Of a stretch of 64,000 nt of DNA, positions 1 to 8,942 are shown piece by piece; the first letter of the stretch is position 1; every line of letters starts with the position of its first letter. Source of the DNA: Paraburkholderia sprentiae WSM5005 (GTDB lineage Bacteria > Pseudomonadota > Gammaproteobacteria > Burkholderiales > Burkholderiaceae); contig NZ_CP017562.2 in the NCBI RefSeq assembly GCF_001865575.2, positions 1,674,001 to 1,738,000 on the forward strand, read 5' to 3'. Below the pieces are notes generated by a model. It was not told the DNA's origin. It saw nothing but the letters and a program-made list of their open reading frames with translations, and ran no database searches. The translations under genes were made by a program, and so were the position numbers.

Positions 1-215
1 TAGTCGAGCAGCGTATTGCCGGGCCGCGTCAGCGCGAGGTTGCGCGTGTTGCGTGCGAACAGCGTCGTGCCGAGCATCGTTTCGAGCCGCTTGATCTGCA
101 TGCTGACCGCCGCCTGCGAGCGATGCACGCTCGCCGCCGCCTTCGTGAAGCTGCCCGCCTCCGCGACCGCGACGAAGCTGCGCAACAGATCGACGTCGAA
201 TTCAGGATTCACCAC
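1..215 (-). CDS. LysR-family transcriptional regulator (N-terminal part)
   Basis: Only the first 71 residues are inside the window; the gene runs off the left edge. Two tandem GTG codons (213-215 and 210-212) are the likely starts, and no convincing Shine-Dalgarno is visible. The visible part is the LysR winged helix-turn-helix: LLRSFVAVAEAGSFTKAA, the recognition stretch SQAAVSMQIKRLE, then LFARNTR. The effector-binding domain is missing, so no ligand can be proposed. It is divergent from the EamA transporter gene about 100 bp away. LysR regulators often control the gene they diverge from, so regulation of that exporter is a reasonable inference and nothing more. Confidence 0.85.
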   Translation of the reverse strand, partial: MVNPEFDVDLLRSFVAVAEAGSFTKAAASVHRSQAAVSMQIKRLETMLGTTLFARNTRNLALTRPGNTLLD

Positions 216-314
216 TTATCAACCAGGCTTATGGAATTGCTCAATTTAATTCGTTTGTGATGAGCCCGCAAGCGGCGCAATACTCGCTCGCATCATCTTA
301 TGGAGTCGTTTCGC

Positions 315-1247
315 ATGTCCCTCACCTCACGCCAGCAAGGCGCGATCACGCTGGCAAGCGGCGGGCTGCTGATGGGCACGATCGGCGTCTTCGTCGAGGA
401 GGCGCGGCTCGACGCGCTGACGCTCGTGTTTTTCCGCTGCCTGTTCGGCTTTCTGTCGCTCGCCGCGTATTGCGCGTGGAAGGGCTTGTTCGCGCGCGCG
501 CAGTTCACGCGCCGCACGGTCGTGCTCGCGCTGATCTCCGGCGTTCTGATGGTCACGCAGTGGGTCGGCTTTTTCGACGCGATTCATCGCACCAGCATCG
601 CGGTCGCGACCGTCGTGTTTCATGTCCAGCCGTTCTGGGTCGTGCTGATCGGCGCGGCGCTGTTCAACGAGCGGCTCGGCGCGGACCGGCTCGGCTGGAT
701 CGCGACGGCGTTCGTCGGGCTGGTGCTCGCGTCGGGCGTGGTCGCGGCCGGCAATCTGCAAGGCCACGCCAGCTATCTGATCGGCTTGAGCGAAGCGCTG
801 CTCGGCTCGCTGCTGTATGCGAGCGTCACGCTGATCGCGAAGAGCCTCGGCGAATTGCGTCCGCATCTGCTGACGCTCACGCAATGCGCGGTCGGCGCGA
901 TTTGCCTGCCGCTGATTGCGCCACTGGTCGCGCCTTTGACGCTCACGCATATCGGTCCGATGCAGTGGTTCTGGCTGATCGGCATGGGTGTGCTGCACAC
1001 GGGATTGTCGTATGTGCTGATTTACGGCGCACTGCCCAAGCTCAGCACCTCCGTCATCGCGGTGCTGCTGTTCGTTTATCCGCTAACCGCCATCGTCGTG
1101 GATGCGCTCGTGTACGGCCGCGCGCTGTCGCTGTCGCAACTCGCGGGTATGGCGCTGATCGTCGCCGCGAGTCTCGGCGTCAATCTGGGCTGGCCGTTGC
1201 TCACGCTGCTGCATCCGGGCGGGCGGGCGCGCAGTCACGCGAAGTAA
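315..1247 (+). CDS. EamA/DMT-family inner-membrane transporter
   Basis: About 310 residues and ten predicted hydrophobic helices arranged as two EamA repeats, typical of drug/metabolite transporters that export amino acids or other small metabolites. The first repeat begins near GGLLMGTIGVF and the second near LLGSLLYASVTLIAK. The ATG at 315 is preferred over the in-frame ATG at 300 because GGAG lies at 302-305, nine bases upstream of it. The gene is divergent from a LysR regulator and convergent with the MFS gene that ends at 1285. The substrate cannot be read from sequence; the family is certain, the function is not. Confidence 0.9.
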   Translation: MSLTSRQQGAITLASGGLLMGTIGVFVEEARLDALTLVFFRCLFGFLSLAAYCAWKGLFARAQFTRRTVVLALISGVLMVTQWVGFFDAIHRTSIAVATVVFHVQPFWVVLIGAALFNERLGADRLGWIATAFVGLVLASGVVAAGNLQGHASYLIGLSEALLGSLLYASVTLIAKSLGELRPHLLTLTQCAVGAICLPLIAPLVAPLTLTHIGPMQWFWLIGMGVLHTGLSYVLIYGALPKLSTSVIAVLLFVYPLTAIVVDALVYGRALSLSQLAGMALIVAASLGVNLGWPLLTLLHPGGRARSHAK

Positions 1248-1284
1248 AAGCGCGCCGCGCCCACCGGGGTTTAAATGCGCTCCT

Positions 1285-2583
1285 TCACTGCGGCAAAGTC
1301 TCGCCGCGCGTCTCCGGCGCGAACGGAATCACGAACAGGCCGACGATGAACACGAGCGCGGTCAATGCGACCGGCACGCCCAGCGTGTGCATGTGCAGCA
1401 CCGCCGCGCCGAGCAGAAAGTTGACGCCCGCGCCGACGAATCGCCCAAACGACGTGCAAAACGCAAACGCGGTCGCGCGCACGCGGGTTTCGAACTGCTC
1501 GGGCAGCCACAGGCTGAACAACGCAAAGTTGCCGCCGAAAAAGCCGAGCACGAACAGCCACGCGATGAACGGCGCAAGCCCATTCGGTAGATAGAACGCC
1601 CAGCCGAAGCTCGCCGCGATCGACACCGCCATCCCCGCGAAGTACACCGCGAGCGTCAACTTGCGGCCGATGCGCTCGGCCATTGGAGGCAGCGCGAGAC
1701 AACCGAGGATCGTGCCGATCGACAGCAGGCCGGTTGCGAGCGACGCAGTGCGAATCGAATCGCCCTTGGACATGCCCGCGCGCGCCGCGAGCTGGATCAC
1801 CGCGGACGGTTCATAGACAGCACCCGCCCACAGTCCGATGATCGCGATCGTCAGCAGAATGCACGCGACCCACGTCCGACGCCGGTACGCCGGTCCGAGT
1901 ATCTCGCGCAGCGGCTTCGCGCGCACCGTCTTTGCGTCGGCCTTCTGCCACTTCTCCGGCTCCTTCACGCGCAGCAGAATCAGAATCGCGACGACGACCG
2001 GCACCGCGCCGGTCAGGAACATCGCGCGCCAGCCGAAGTGCACGCCGACCGTGTAATTGAGCGCGGCCGCGAGAAAAAAGCCCGCGTAGTAGCCGGTCTG
2101 CAGATACCCGGCACCCATCTTGCGGCGATCCTCGGGCCAGGCCTCGGCGACGTAAGTACCGGCCAGCGCCCATTCGCCACCGATCCCGACTCCCGCGATG
2201 AAGCGATAAATGCCGAGCTGCCACACATTGGTCGAGGTCGCGGCGAGCCCGGTGAAAATCGCGAATGTGAAGATGGTGGCGGCGAGCACCTTGGTGCGGC
2301 CGAAGCGATCGGCGAGCGGTCCCCAGATGAACGACAGCCCCCAACCGACCAGAAACAGCGCGAACAGAATCGAGCCCGCGAGGCCGACGTTCGACGGGGT
2401 CGCCGCGAAGCCCGAACGCGGCAACAGCTCGGTCAGCGCGGGCGTGAGCACTAAGGCGTAGATAAACGAGTCCATGCCGTCGAGCGTCCAGCCGGCCCAC
2501 GCGCCCCAGAACCCTGCGATCTGCGAACGATTGAGCGGCGTGCGCTGACGCGCGACCGCTCGTCGGTCGGTTACTGTATTCAT
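1285..2583 (-). CDS. MFS transporter, candidate malonate/carboxylate permease
   Basis: A 432-residue twelve-helix major facilitator. Family signatures are the loop 2-3 motif (GPLADRFGRTK) and its second copy (PPMAERIGRK), an acidic residue in helix 1 (DGMDSF) and the C-terminal PETRGETLP motif shared with sugar and organic-acid symporters. Two adjacent ATGs (2586 and 2583) follow GGAGGAG; 2583 has the better spacing. The gene is divergent from the GntR-mdc operon across a 200-bp intergenic region. Malonate decarboxylase clusters usually carry a transporter (MdcF or MdcLM types), and neither is present here. This MFS protein may therefore supply malonate uptake; that is inferred from position only. 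Confidence 0.8.
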   Translation of the reverse strand: MNTVTDRRAVARQRTPLNRSQIAGFWGAWAGWTLDGMDSFIYALVLTPALTELLPRSGFAATPSNVGLAGSILFALFLVGWGLSFIWGPLADRFGRTKVLAATIFTFAIFTGLAATSTNVWQLGIYRFIAGVGIGGEWALAGTYVAEAWPEDRRKMGAGYLQTGYYAGFFLAAALNYTVGVHFGWRAMFLTGAVPVVVAILILLRVKEPEKWQKADAKTVRAKPLREILGPAYRRRTWVACILLTIAIIGLWAGAVYEPSAVIQLAARAGMSKGDSIRTASLATGLLSIGTILGCLALPPMAERIGRKLTLAVYFAGMAVSIAASFGWAFYLPNGLAPFIAWLFVLGFFGGNFALFSLWLPEQFETRVRATAFAFCTSFGRFVGAGVNFLLGAAVLHMHTLGVPVALTALVFIVGLFVIPFAPETRGETLPQ

Positions 2584-2789
2584 CATGCTCCTCCGGCCTA
2601 CGATAGTTGAACGTAACGAAAAAAGGACGGGCGCGCTTGGGGTGGCTTGCCGAAGTTGCCTGGTCGGCAGCGTCCTCATACGACTCGATCAGAGGACGGC
2701 GCGGGCGCTCGTCGGAAAGGTGGTTCGAGATTCTTTCCGGGTTTGCCCGCGCTGAAATGCGCGTCTTTTTATATATAATATTTGATACC
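2584..2789. promoter_or_regulatory. Divergent control region between MFS gene and GntR-mdc operon
   Basis: The 200-bp region becomes very AT-rich at 2766-2787, in contrast to its GC-rich surroundings. An exact TATAAT lies at 2774-2779 reading rightward, but no good -35 sits 16-18 bases upstream. If this is the real -10, transcription would start about four bases before the GntR ATG at 2790, giving an almost leaderless message. The same AT stretch could hold the GntR operator (note the TTGATACC half-site-like sequence at 2782-2789). Both readings are inferences. Confidence 0.45.
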
Positions 2790-3563
2790 ATGACCGACGC
2801 AACTGAAGGTTTTCCCCTGGACGCCCCGATGTCCGGTTCATTTCTCCCGGCCGCCGCGCCGCGCGAAAGTACCTCGCACATGATCGCGGAGGCGCTGCGC
2901 GCGGCGATCGTCGACGGCACGCTGGCGCCTGGCGCCCCGTTGCGCCAGGACGCGATCGCCCGGCATTTCTCTGTCAGTGCGATTCCCGTGCGCGAGGCGC
3001 TGCGCCAGCTCGAAAGCGAGGGCTGGGCGCGCGCGGCGGTGCATAAAGGCGCGAGCGTCGCGCCGCTGTCCGCCAACGAAGCGCGCGAGATCTACGAGAT
3101 CCGCTCGGCGCTCGAAAGTCTCGCGCTCGGCCTCGCGATTCCGCATCACACCGCCACGACGCTGCGCGAAGCCGCGGACTTGTGCCGTGCCGCCGAGCGC
3201 GAAGAAGACCCGTCGCGCTACGTCGCGCGCAATGCCGCGTTTCATATGTGTCTCTATGCGCCCGCCGGCCGGCCGCAGCTCAAGGACATGATCGAGCTGC
3301 TGCACCGGCGCGGCGAACGCTATCTGCGCCTGAAGTTCGGCTTGCCGTCGTACAAGGGCGAGTCCGACACCGAGCACGCGGCGCTGCTCGACGCCGTCGA
3401 GCGCCGTGATATCGCGACCGCGCAGTCGCTGGTCGTCGCGCATCTGCTCGGCACCGGCGAGCTGCTGCATCGTTTCCTGACCGAGCGCGCGCGCGAAGAA
3501 GCCGCGCTTGCGCATCAACCGAAACCGCGCGGCCGACGCCCGCGCGTCACCACCGGGAGCTGA
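2790..3563 (+). CDS. GntR-family (FadR/FCD type) regulator, likely of malonate catabolism
   Basis: A 257-residue regulator. An N-terminal winged helix (about residues 30-95) contains the GntR signature DAIARHFSVSAIPVREAL and LESEGW; the C-terminal two thirds is an all-helical FCD ligand domain with the metal or carboxylate-type histidines (H in AAFHM, later TEHAAL and VVAHLL). The ATG at 2790 is chosen because the domain begins soon after it; a later ATG at 2830 is possible. The stop is only eight bases before mdcA, so it is probably the first gene of the mdc operon. FCD-GntR proteins usually release DNA when an organic acid binds; malonate or its CoA form is the expected signal by context. 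Confidence 0.88.
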   Translation: MTDATEGFPLDAPMSGSFLPAAAPRESTSHMIAEALRAAIVDGTLAPGAPLRQDAIARHFSVSAIPVREALRQLESEGWARAAVHKGASVAPLSANEAREIYEIRSALESLALGLAIPHHTATTLREAADLCRAAEREEDPSRYVARNAAFHMCLYAPAGRPQLKDMIELLHRRGERYLRLKFGLPSYKGESDTEHAALLDAVERRDIATAQSLVVAHLLGTGELLHRFLTERAREEAALAHQPKPRGRRPRVTTGS

Positions 3564-3571
3564 CCCAGCCG

Positions 3572-5254
3572 ATGACCGAGCCGATGAACCATCCCGCCGA
3601 AGCCGCCGCCTCGCTGAGCACGGCGCGCTCGTGGACGACCCGCCGCGACGAAAAGAACCGCCGCCTCGCAGCCATCGCGCCGTGGCTCGAAGACGGCGTG
3701 CTGCCCGCACACCGCATCGTCGATGCGCTCGAAACCTTGATTCAGCCCGGCGAGCGCGTCGCGCTCGAAGGCGACAACCAGAAGCAGGCCGACTTCCTGT
3801 CGCGCTCGCTCGCCAACGTCGATCCGCACAAGCTGCACGACGTGCATCTGCTGATTTCGAGCATTAGCCGTCCTGAGCACCTGACGTTGTTCGAGCGCGG
3901 GATCGCGCACAAGGTCGACTTCTCGTTCGCGGGCCCGCAAAGTCTGCGCGTCGCGCAACTGCTCGAAGACGGCCAGCTCGAAATCGGCGCGATCTATACG
4001 TATGTCGAACTGTATGCGCGGATGTTCGTCGACCTGACGCCGCACGTTGCCCTGCTGTGCGCGGACAAGGCCGACCGTCACGGCAATCTGTACACCGGCC
4101 CGAATACCGAGGACACGCCGACGATCGCCGAGGCCGCCGCGTTCCGTCACGGCATCGTGATCGTGCAGGTCAACGAGATCGTCGACGAACTGCCGCGCGT
4201 CGACATCCCGGGTTCGTGGGTCGACGTGGTCGTGCAGGCGGACCGGCCGTTCGCGGTCGAGCCACTGTTCACGCGCGATCCGCGCCATATCGGCGACTTG
4301 CAGGTGCTGACCGCGATGATGGTGATTCGCGGCATCTACGAGCCGTATGGCGTCACGTCACTGAATCACGGCATTGGCTTCGATACGGCCGCGATCGAAC
4401 TGCTGCTGCCCACCTACGGCGAATCGCTCGGCCTCAAAGGCAAGATCTGCCGCAACTGGACGCTCAATCCGCACCCGACGATGATCCCCGCGATCGAATC
4501 GGGCTGGGTCGACAGCATCCATTGCTTCGGCAGCGAGGTCGGCATGGAGGCGTATATCGAGGCGCGCCCGGATGTGTTCTTCACCGGCAACGACGGCAGC
4601 CTGCGCTCGAACCGCGTGCTGTGTCAGTTGGCCGGGCAATACGGCGTCGATCTGTTCATCGGCTCGACGCTGCAGATCGATGCGGACGCGAATTCGTCGA
4701 CGGTCACGCGTGGACGTCTCGCGGGTTTTGGCGGCGCGCCGAACATGGGCCACGATCCGCGCGGCCGGCGTCATTCGAGCGAGGCGTGGCTGAAGCTGTT
4801 GAAGGGCGACGGCGCGGTGTCGCGCGGTCAGAAGCTCGTCGTGCAACTCGCGGAAACGTACAAGAAAGGCGGCGAGCCGACCTTCGTCGATGAACTCGAC
4901 GCGATCGCCGTCGGCGCGCAAAACGGCATGCCGATCGCGCCGGTGATGATCTACGGCGACGACGTGAGCCATGTGGTCACCGAAGAGGGCATCGCGCATC
5001 TGCACAAGGCCGAGGGCATCGACGAGCGGCGCGCGGCGCTCGCGGCGGTGGCCGGTGTCACGCCGATCGGCCTGCGCGCGAAGCCCGAGAAAAGCGCGGA
5101 ATTGCGCCGGCGCGGCATCGTCGCGTATCCGGAAGATCTCGGCATCCGGCGCGGCGAGGCAAAGCGTTCGCTGCTCGCGGCGCGCAGCATCGACGATCTC
5201 GTCACGTGGTCGGGCGGACTGTACGCGCCGCCCGCGCGCTTCCGGAGCTGGTGA
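3572..5254 (+). CDS. mdcA: Malonate decarboxylase subunit alpha (acetyl-ACP:malonate ACP transferase)
   Basis: A 560-residue protein matching MdcA along its whole length, recognised by the family pattern of a CoA-transferase-like fold (for example [23 protein letters not shown] split by conserved glycines, then [12 protein letters not shown], and [14 protein letters not shown]). In the enzyme it swaps the acetyl group on the acyl-carrier subunit for malonate, releasing acetate. ATGs at 3572 and 3584 are both possible; GGAG at about 3556 is rather far from either. It starts eight bases after the GntR stop and ends two bases before mdcB, so the genes are co-transcribed. Length is normal for the family. 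Confidence 0.95.
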   Translation: MTEPMNHPAEAAASLSTARSWTTRRDEKNRRLAAIAPWLEDGVLPAHRIVDALETLIQPGERVALEGDNQKQADFLSRSLANVDPHKLHDVHLLISSISRPEHLTLFERGIAHKVDFSFAGPQSLRVAQLLEDGQLEIGAIYTYVELYARMFVDLTPHVALLCADKADRHGNLYTGPNTEDTPTIAEAAAFRHGIVIVQVNEIVDELPRVDIPGSWVDVVVQADRPFAVEPLFTRDPRHIGDLQVLTAMMVIRGIYEPYGVTSLNHGIGFDTAAIELLLPTYGESLGLKGKICRNWTLNPHPTMIPAIESGWVDSIHCFGSEVGMEAYIEARPDVFFTGNDGSLRSNRVLCQLAGQYGVDLFIGSTLQIDADANSSTVTRGRLAGFGGAPNMGHDPRGRRHSSEAWLKLLKGDGAVSRGQKLVVQLAETYKKGGEPTFVDELDAIAVGAQNGMPIAPVMIYGDDVSHVVTEEGIAHLHKAEGIDERRAALAAVAGVTPIGLRAKPEKSAELRRRGIVAYPEDLGIRRGEAKRSLLAARSIDDLVTWSGGLYAPPARFRSW

Positions 5255-5256
5255 TC

Positions 5257-6222
5257 ATGGCGTGCGCTGCTGCTCTTCTCGAACGGTCGGACGCGCCGCA
5301 TGCTTCGGTCCTGCACGATGCATGTGGCACGGCGCCGGCCGCGCCGTTTTCCGACGCACAACTCGCGCGCGACGCGATCAGCGCGCTGATCGACGAGGCC
5401 GAGCTCACGCCGAAGCCCGCGCTCGTCGACCGGCGCGGCAGCGGCGCGCATCGCGACCTCGATCTCGCGATCATGCGGCGCTCCGCGCGCACGCTCGAAC
5501 CGACTTTCGTGGCACTCGCGCGCACGGCGCGCCGCCGCAGCGAACCGTCGGCGCTGCTGCGCGCCGAACTCGCGCACATCGGTCGCGCGGGCGAACAGCA
5601 GATGATGGATGCGACCGGCGGTAGCAATGCGCATCGCGGCGCGATCTGGATCATCGGCTTGCTGGTTGCAGGCGCGGCGCTCGACACGTCGTCGCGTTGC
5701 TCCATGCGTACGCACATACCTGGCGGTCCCAATCATCTCGATACCTCGCGCGTCTGCACGCTAGCCGCGCAGATCGCCTGCTTCCCGGACCGCTTTGCCG
5801 CTTCGTCCGATAGCCACGGCGAACGCGCGCGTCGGCGCTATCAGGTCGGCGGCGCACGACGCGAAGCGCAGGACGGCTTTCCGCACGCGCTCGACGTGGG
5901 TCTGCCGGCATTGCACCGCGCACGCGCACATGGCCTCGACGAAAACGCCGCGCGCATCGATGCGCTGCTCGCGATCATGAGCACGCTCGACGATACCTGC
6001 CTGCTGCATCGCGCGGGACTCGCCGGCTTGCACGCCGGGCAGCGCGGCGCGCGGCGCGTGCTCGACGCGGGCGGCAGTTCGACAGCCGCGGGCCGCCTCG
6101 CGCTCGACGCGCTCGAACGCGAACTGCTGGCGTTGAACGCATCGCCAGGCGGTGCGGCCGATCTGCTCGCCGCCACCCTCTTTCTCGACATGCTGGCGCA
6201 TCGCACTGCCAGCCGGAGCTGA
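5257..6222 (+). CDS. mdcB: Triphosphoribosyl-dephospho-CoA synthase MdcB
   Basis: A 321-residue member of the CitG/MdcB family, which joins dephospho-CoA to the ribose of ATP to make the precursor of the acyl-carrier prosthetic group. Recognisable family motifs are [19 protein letters not shown] near the N-terminus, [13 protein letters not shown] in the middle, and the late [10 protein letters not shown]. The ATG at 5257 is two bases after the mdcA stop; longer in-frame versions would overlap mdcA with no signal for doing so. It works with MdcG, encoded four genes downstream, which transfers the product onto MdcC. Confidence 0.93.
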   Translation: MACAAALLERSDAPHASVLHDACGTAPAAPFSDAQLARDAISALIDEAELTPKPALVDRRGSGAHRDLDLAIMRRSARTLEPTFVALARTARRRSEPSALLRAELAHIGRAGEQQMMDATGGSNAHRGAIWIIGLLVAGAALDTSSRCSMRTHIPGGPNHLDTSRVCTLAAQIACFPDRFAASSDSHGERARRRYQVGGARREAQDGFPHALDVGLPALHRARAHGLDENAARIDALLAIMSTLDDTCLLHRAGLAGLHAGQRGARRVLDAGGSSTAAGRLALDALERELLALNASPGGAADLLAATLFLDMLAHRTASRS

Positions 6223-6227
6223 GCCTC

Positions 6228-6551
6228 ATGGAACATCTGACCTTCGACTATCCGGCGCAACGCGCCGTCACGACCCGCGCGCACGTCGGCGTGGTCGGCT
6301 CGGGCGACCTGGAAGTGCTGCTCTCGCCCGCCGCTGCCGCTGCAAGCGGCTCGACGCTCGCCGCGCATGTGGTCGTGCGCACCAGCGTCGACGGCTATGG
6401 CCACATCTGGAAGAGCGTGCTCGACCGCTTCTTCACGCGCTACGACGGCGCCGCGCACATCGAGATCAACGACTTCGGCGCGACGCCGGGCGTGGTCGCG
6501 TTGCGACTCGCGGAAGCGGTCGAAGCGGCCGAGGAAGGAGACAGCGTATGA
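6228..6551 (+). CDS. mdcC: Malonate decarboxylase acyl-carrier subunit delta
   Basis: A 107-residue protein with the size and sequence of MdcC. The serine in VGSGDLEVL (about residue 25) is the expected attachment site for the 2'-(5''-phosphoribosyl)-3'-dephospho-CoA arm made by MdcB and attached by MdcG. It carries the malonyl and acetyl thioesters between the alpha and the beta/gamma subunits. It starts five bases after the mdcB stop, and its TGA overlaps the mdcD ATG (ATGA at 6548-6551), so translation is coupled. No anomalies in length or motif. Confidence 0.94.
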   Translation: MEHLTFDYPAQRAVTTRAHVGVVGSGDLEVLLSPAAAAASGSTLAAHVVVRTSVDGYGHIWKSVLDRFFTRYDGAAHIEINDFGATPGVVALRLAEAVEAAEEGDSV

Positions 6552-7432
6552 GCACGAGCGCCAGCATTCATAGCGCGCCGCCGCTGCGCGAAAGCTTCAT
6601 CGAACTGCCCGCGCGCGAGCGCGCCCGCTGGCTGCTCGACGCGGGCAGCTTCCGCGAACTGCTCGGCCCGTTCGATCGCATCGAGTCGCCGTGGCTGCCC
6701 TTGCAAGGCATCGTCTGCCAGGCCGACGACGGCTGCGTGATCGCGCGCGGCACGATCGACGGCGAACCCGCCGTGATCGCCGCAATCGAGTCGGCGTTCC
6801 AGGGCGGCAGCATCGGCGAAGTGTCGGGCAGCAAGATCGCCGCGGCGCTCGAGATGGCACTGCGCGACTGCGAGCGCGGCAAGCTCGTGCGTCCCGTCGT
6901 GCTGTTCGAAACCGGCGGCGTGCGGCTGCAGGAAGCGAACCTGGGGCTCGCGGTCATCGCCGAGATTCAGGCGGCGATCGTCGCGCTGCGGCCGCACGTG
7001 CCGGTGGTCGGCGTGATCGCGGGCATGGTCGGCTGCTTTGGCGGCATGTCGCTCGCGGCCGCGTTGTGCTCGTATCTGATCGTCACGAAGCAGGGGCGGC
7101 TCGGCATGAACGGACCCGAAGTGATCGAGCAGGAAGCCGGTATTGAAGAACTCGATGCGAGCGATCGTCGCCGGGTGTGGCAATTGATCGGCGGCGAGCA
7201 GCGCGTCGCGAGCGCGCTCGCCGACACGCTCGTCGACGACGATGCGGACGCCGTGCGCGCCGCCGTGCATGCCGCATTCGCGCGAGGCGTGCCGCCCGCG
7301 CATCGCAGCGAGCAGGTCGACACGTTCTTGCAGCGGCTCGCGCGCATCGATCCGGCGAGCATCACGCCCGAAACGCTGCGCGACGTGTACAACCCGCAGG
7401 GCCGCGATGCATCGAACAAGGAGCACGCATGA
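6548..7432 (+). CDS. mdcD: Malonate decarboxylase subunit beta (malonyl-S-ACP decarboxylase)
   Basis: A 294-residue protein of the crotonase-like carboxyltransferase fold. With MdcE it decarboxylates malonyl-ACP to acetyl-ACP and CO2. The glycine-rich stretch GVIAGMVGCFGGMSLAA (about residues 155-171) fits the backbone-amide oxyanion site of this fold, and GRLGMNGPEVIEQEAG is a strong MdcD signature. The ATG at 6548 overlaps the mdcC stop, with GGAG a few bases upstream. Its stop overlaps the mdcE ATG. Length is normal. Confidence 0.94.
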   Translation: MSTSASIHSAPPLRESFIELPARERARWLLDAGSFRELLGPFDRIESPWLPLQGIVCQADDGCVIARGTIDGEPAVIAAIESAFQGGSIGEVSGSKIAAALEMALRDCERGKLVRPVVLFETGGVRLQEANLGLAVIAEIQAAIVALRPHVPVVGVIAGMVGCFGGMSLAAALCSYLIVTKQGRLGMNGPEVIEQEAGIEELDASDRRRVWQLIGGEQRVASALADTLVDDDADAVRAAVHAAFARGVPPAHRSEQVDTFLQRLARIDPASITPETLRDVYNPQGRDASNKEHA

Positions 7433-8244
7433 ACGACACCACACTCACGCGCGGCGCGCGCTGGTTCACCGCACTGGCAGGTGAACCGTCGAGCGCGGCG
7501 CCCGTCTGGAGCGGCGACGCGCCGCTCGGCGACGACACCGCGCGCTTCATCACGGTCGTGCCCGATCCCGCGAACCGCTTTGCACGGGCGACCACCAACG
7601 TGGTCGGACTCGAGCAAGGCTGGCAACTCGCACGTGCGGTGCGTGAAGCCATCGAAGCCGATAAAACCGCTAGCACGCGCCGCCCGATCGTCGCGATCGT
7701 CGACGTGAAGAGCCAGGCGTATGGCTACCGCGAGGAAATGCTCGGCATTCACCTCGCGTGCGCGGCCGCGGTCGACGCGTACGCGAGCGCGCGCGACGCC
7801 GGCCATCCGGTGATCGCGCTGATCGTGGGTCCCGCGATGTCGGGCGCGTTCCTCGCGCACGGCTATCAGGCGAACCGCATCGTCGCGCTCGACGCGCCCG
7901 GTACGATGGTCCACGCGATGGGCAAGGAAGCGGCCGCGCGCGTCACGCGCCGCACCGTCGAAGCGCTCGACGAACTCGGCGAGACGATCGTGCCGATGTC
8001 ATATTCGATGGCGTCGTTTGCGAAGCTGGGACTGCTCGATCAGCTGATCGAAGGCATCGACGCCGATGCGCCCGACGCGGCGCAGATCGAGCGCGTGCGT
8101 GCGGTGCTGGTCGAGCAGATTCGCAGCGCGCGCGACGGCGATCGTACGCTCGCGCGTCGGCGGGAATCGGCGGCGGCGCGGCAACATCGCGCGGCATCGA
8201 TCGAGGTGCGGCGGCGCCTGGCCGAACAGTGGGATGCCGTGTGA
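7429..8244 (+). CDS. mdcE: Malonate decarboxylase subunit gamma
   Basis: A 271-residue partner of MdcD with a second carboxyltransferase-like fold. Family features are VPDPANRFARAT, the substrate-pocket segment GPAMSGAFLAHGYQA (about residues 125-140) and the C-terminal SYSMASFAKLGLLDQLIE. The ATG at 7429 overlaps the mdcD TGA (ATGA), with an AAGGAG-type site in the end of mdcD. The last residues are Arg-rich and less conserved. Together mdcD and mdcE encode the decarboxylase proper; in this organism the enzyme should be the soluble, biotin-independent type because no mdcF-like or biotin-carrier genes are present. Confidence 0.93.
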   Translation: MNDTTLTRGARWFTALAGEPSSAAPVWSGDAPLGDDTARFITVVPDPANRFARATTNVVGLEQGWQLARAVREAIEADKTASTRRPIVAIVDVKSQAYGYREEMLGIHLACAAAVDAYASARDAGHPVIALIVGPAMSGAFLAHGYQANRIVALDAPGTMVHAMGKEAAARVTRRTVEALDELGETIVPMSYSMASFAKLGLLDQLIEGIDADAPDAAQIERVRAVLVEQIRSARDGDRTLARRRESAAARQHRAASIEVRRRLAEQWDAV

Positions 8245-8942
8245 TGCGCGTGTGTGCGGCTGCGCCCTTCTCCACTGCGCACGCCACGTCGTGCGACGCG
8301 CGGTGGCGGCCGCATGATCTGCTGCGCTTGCGACGGCTGGATCCGGCCGATGACGAACCGGCGTGGGTTCGCGACGCGTTCGAACGCGCGCCGTATGCGG
8401 TGGTCCGACGCGCGCTGGCCGCTGATGGTTTCGTCGCGATCGGCGTACGCGGTGCGCAGCGAGCGCAACGCTACGGCACATGGGTGCAGGCGGACCATGT
8501 CATCAGTGCCGTGGCGCCGGAATCCCTCGCGCAGACGCAACCCGATGCCGGACGTGATGCATTGCCCTCGTTCGTTGCGCTGCGTTCGTTGCAACGTGAT
8601 CCGAGCGGTCTGCTTTCTGGATTCGCTTGGGGCCCTATTGGCAGCACCGGGTTCGAACTGGCGACGCACGTGCCGACTGTCAATGAAACGAGCGACCTCG
8701 ATCTATTGATCCGCGCGCCGGAACCGCTGTCGCTGAAGGTCGCGAGTGCTTTGCTGGCGCAGCTGCAAATGCTCGCGTCGCGTATCGGCATCCGCATCGA
8801 TGCGCAGCTCGACACGCCCGCCGGTGGCGTGGCGCTCGCGGAATGGGCCGCGGGCAAAGCGCGGGTGCTTGCCCGCGATGCGGGCGGCCCCCGCTTGATC
8901 GCTGATCCGTGGGCTGCCGTCGCGCACGATGGCAGCGACTGA
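8244..8942 (+). CDS. mdcG: Malonate decarboxylase holo-ACP synthase (phosphoribosyl-dephospho-CoA transferase)
   Basis: A 232-residue nucleotidyltransferase-like protein that transfers the prosthetic group made by MdcB to the serine of MdcC. The C-terminal half has the family signature GSTGFELAT followed about ten residues later by NETSDLDLLIRAP, whose two aspartates should bind the metal. The ATG at 8244 overlaps the mdcE TGA. The N-terminal sequence starts CAAAPF and soon reaches the conserved RPHDLLRL motif, which supports this start over longer readings through mdcE. Confidence 0.92.
   Translation: MRVCAAAPFSTAHATSCDARWRPHDLLRLRRLDPADDEPAWVRDAFERAPYAVVRRALAADGFVAIGVRGAQRAQRYGTWVQADHVISAVAPESLAQTQPDAGRDALPSFVALRSLQRDPSGLLSGFAWGPIGSTGFELATHVPTVNETSDLDLLIRAPEPLSLKVASALLAQLQMLASRIGIRIDAQLDTPAGGVALAEWAAGKARVLARDAGGPRLIADPWAAVAHDGSD

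Noticed and set aside
257..1594. A 445-codon forward frame across the EamA gene and into the MFS gene
   Set aside because: Arg/Ala-rich and spans two well-supported genes on different strands; no motif.
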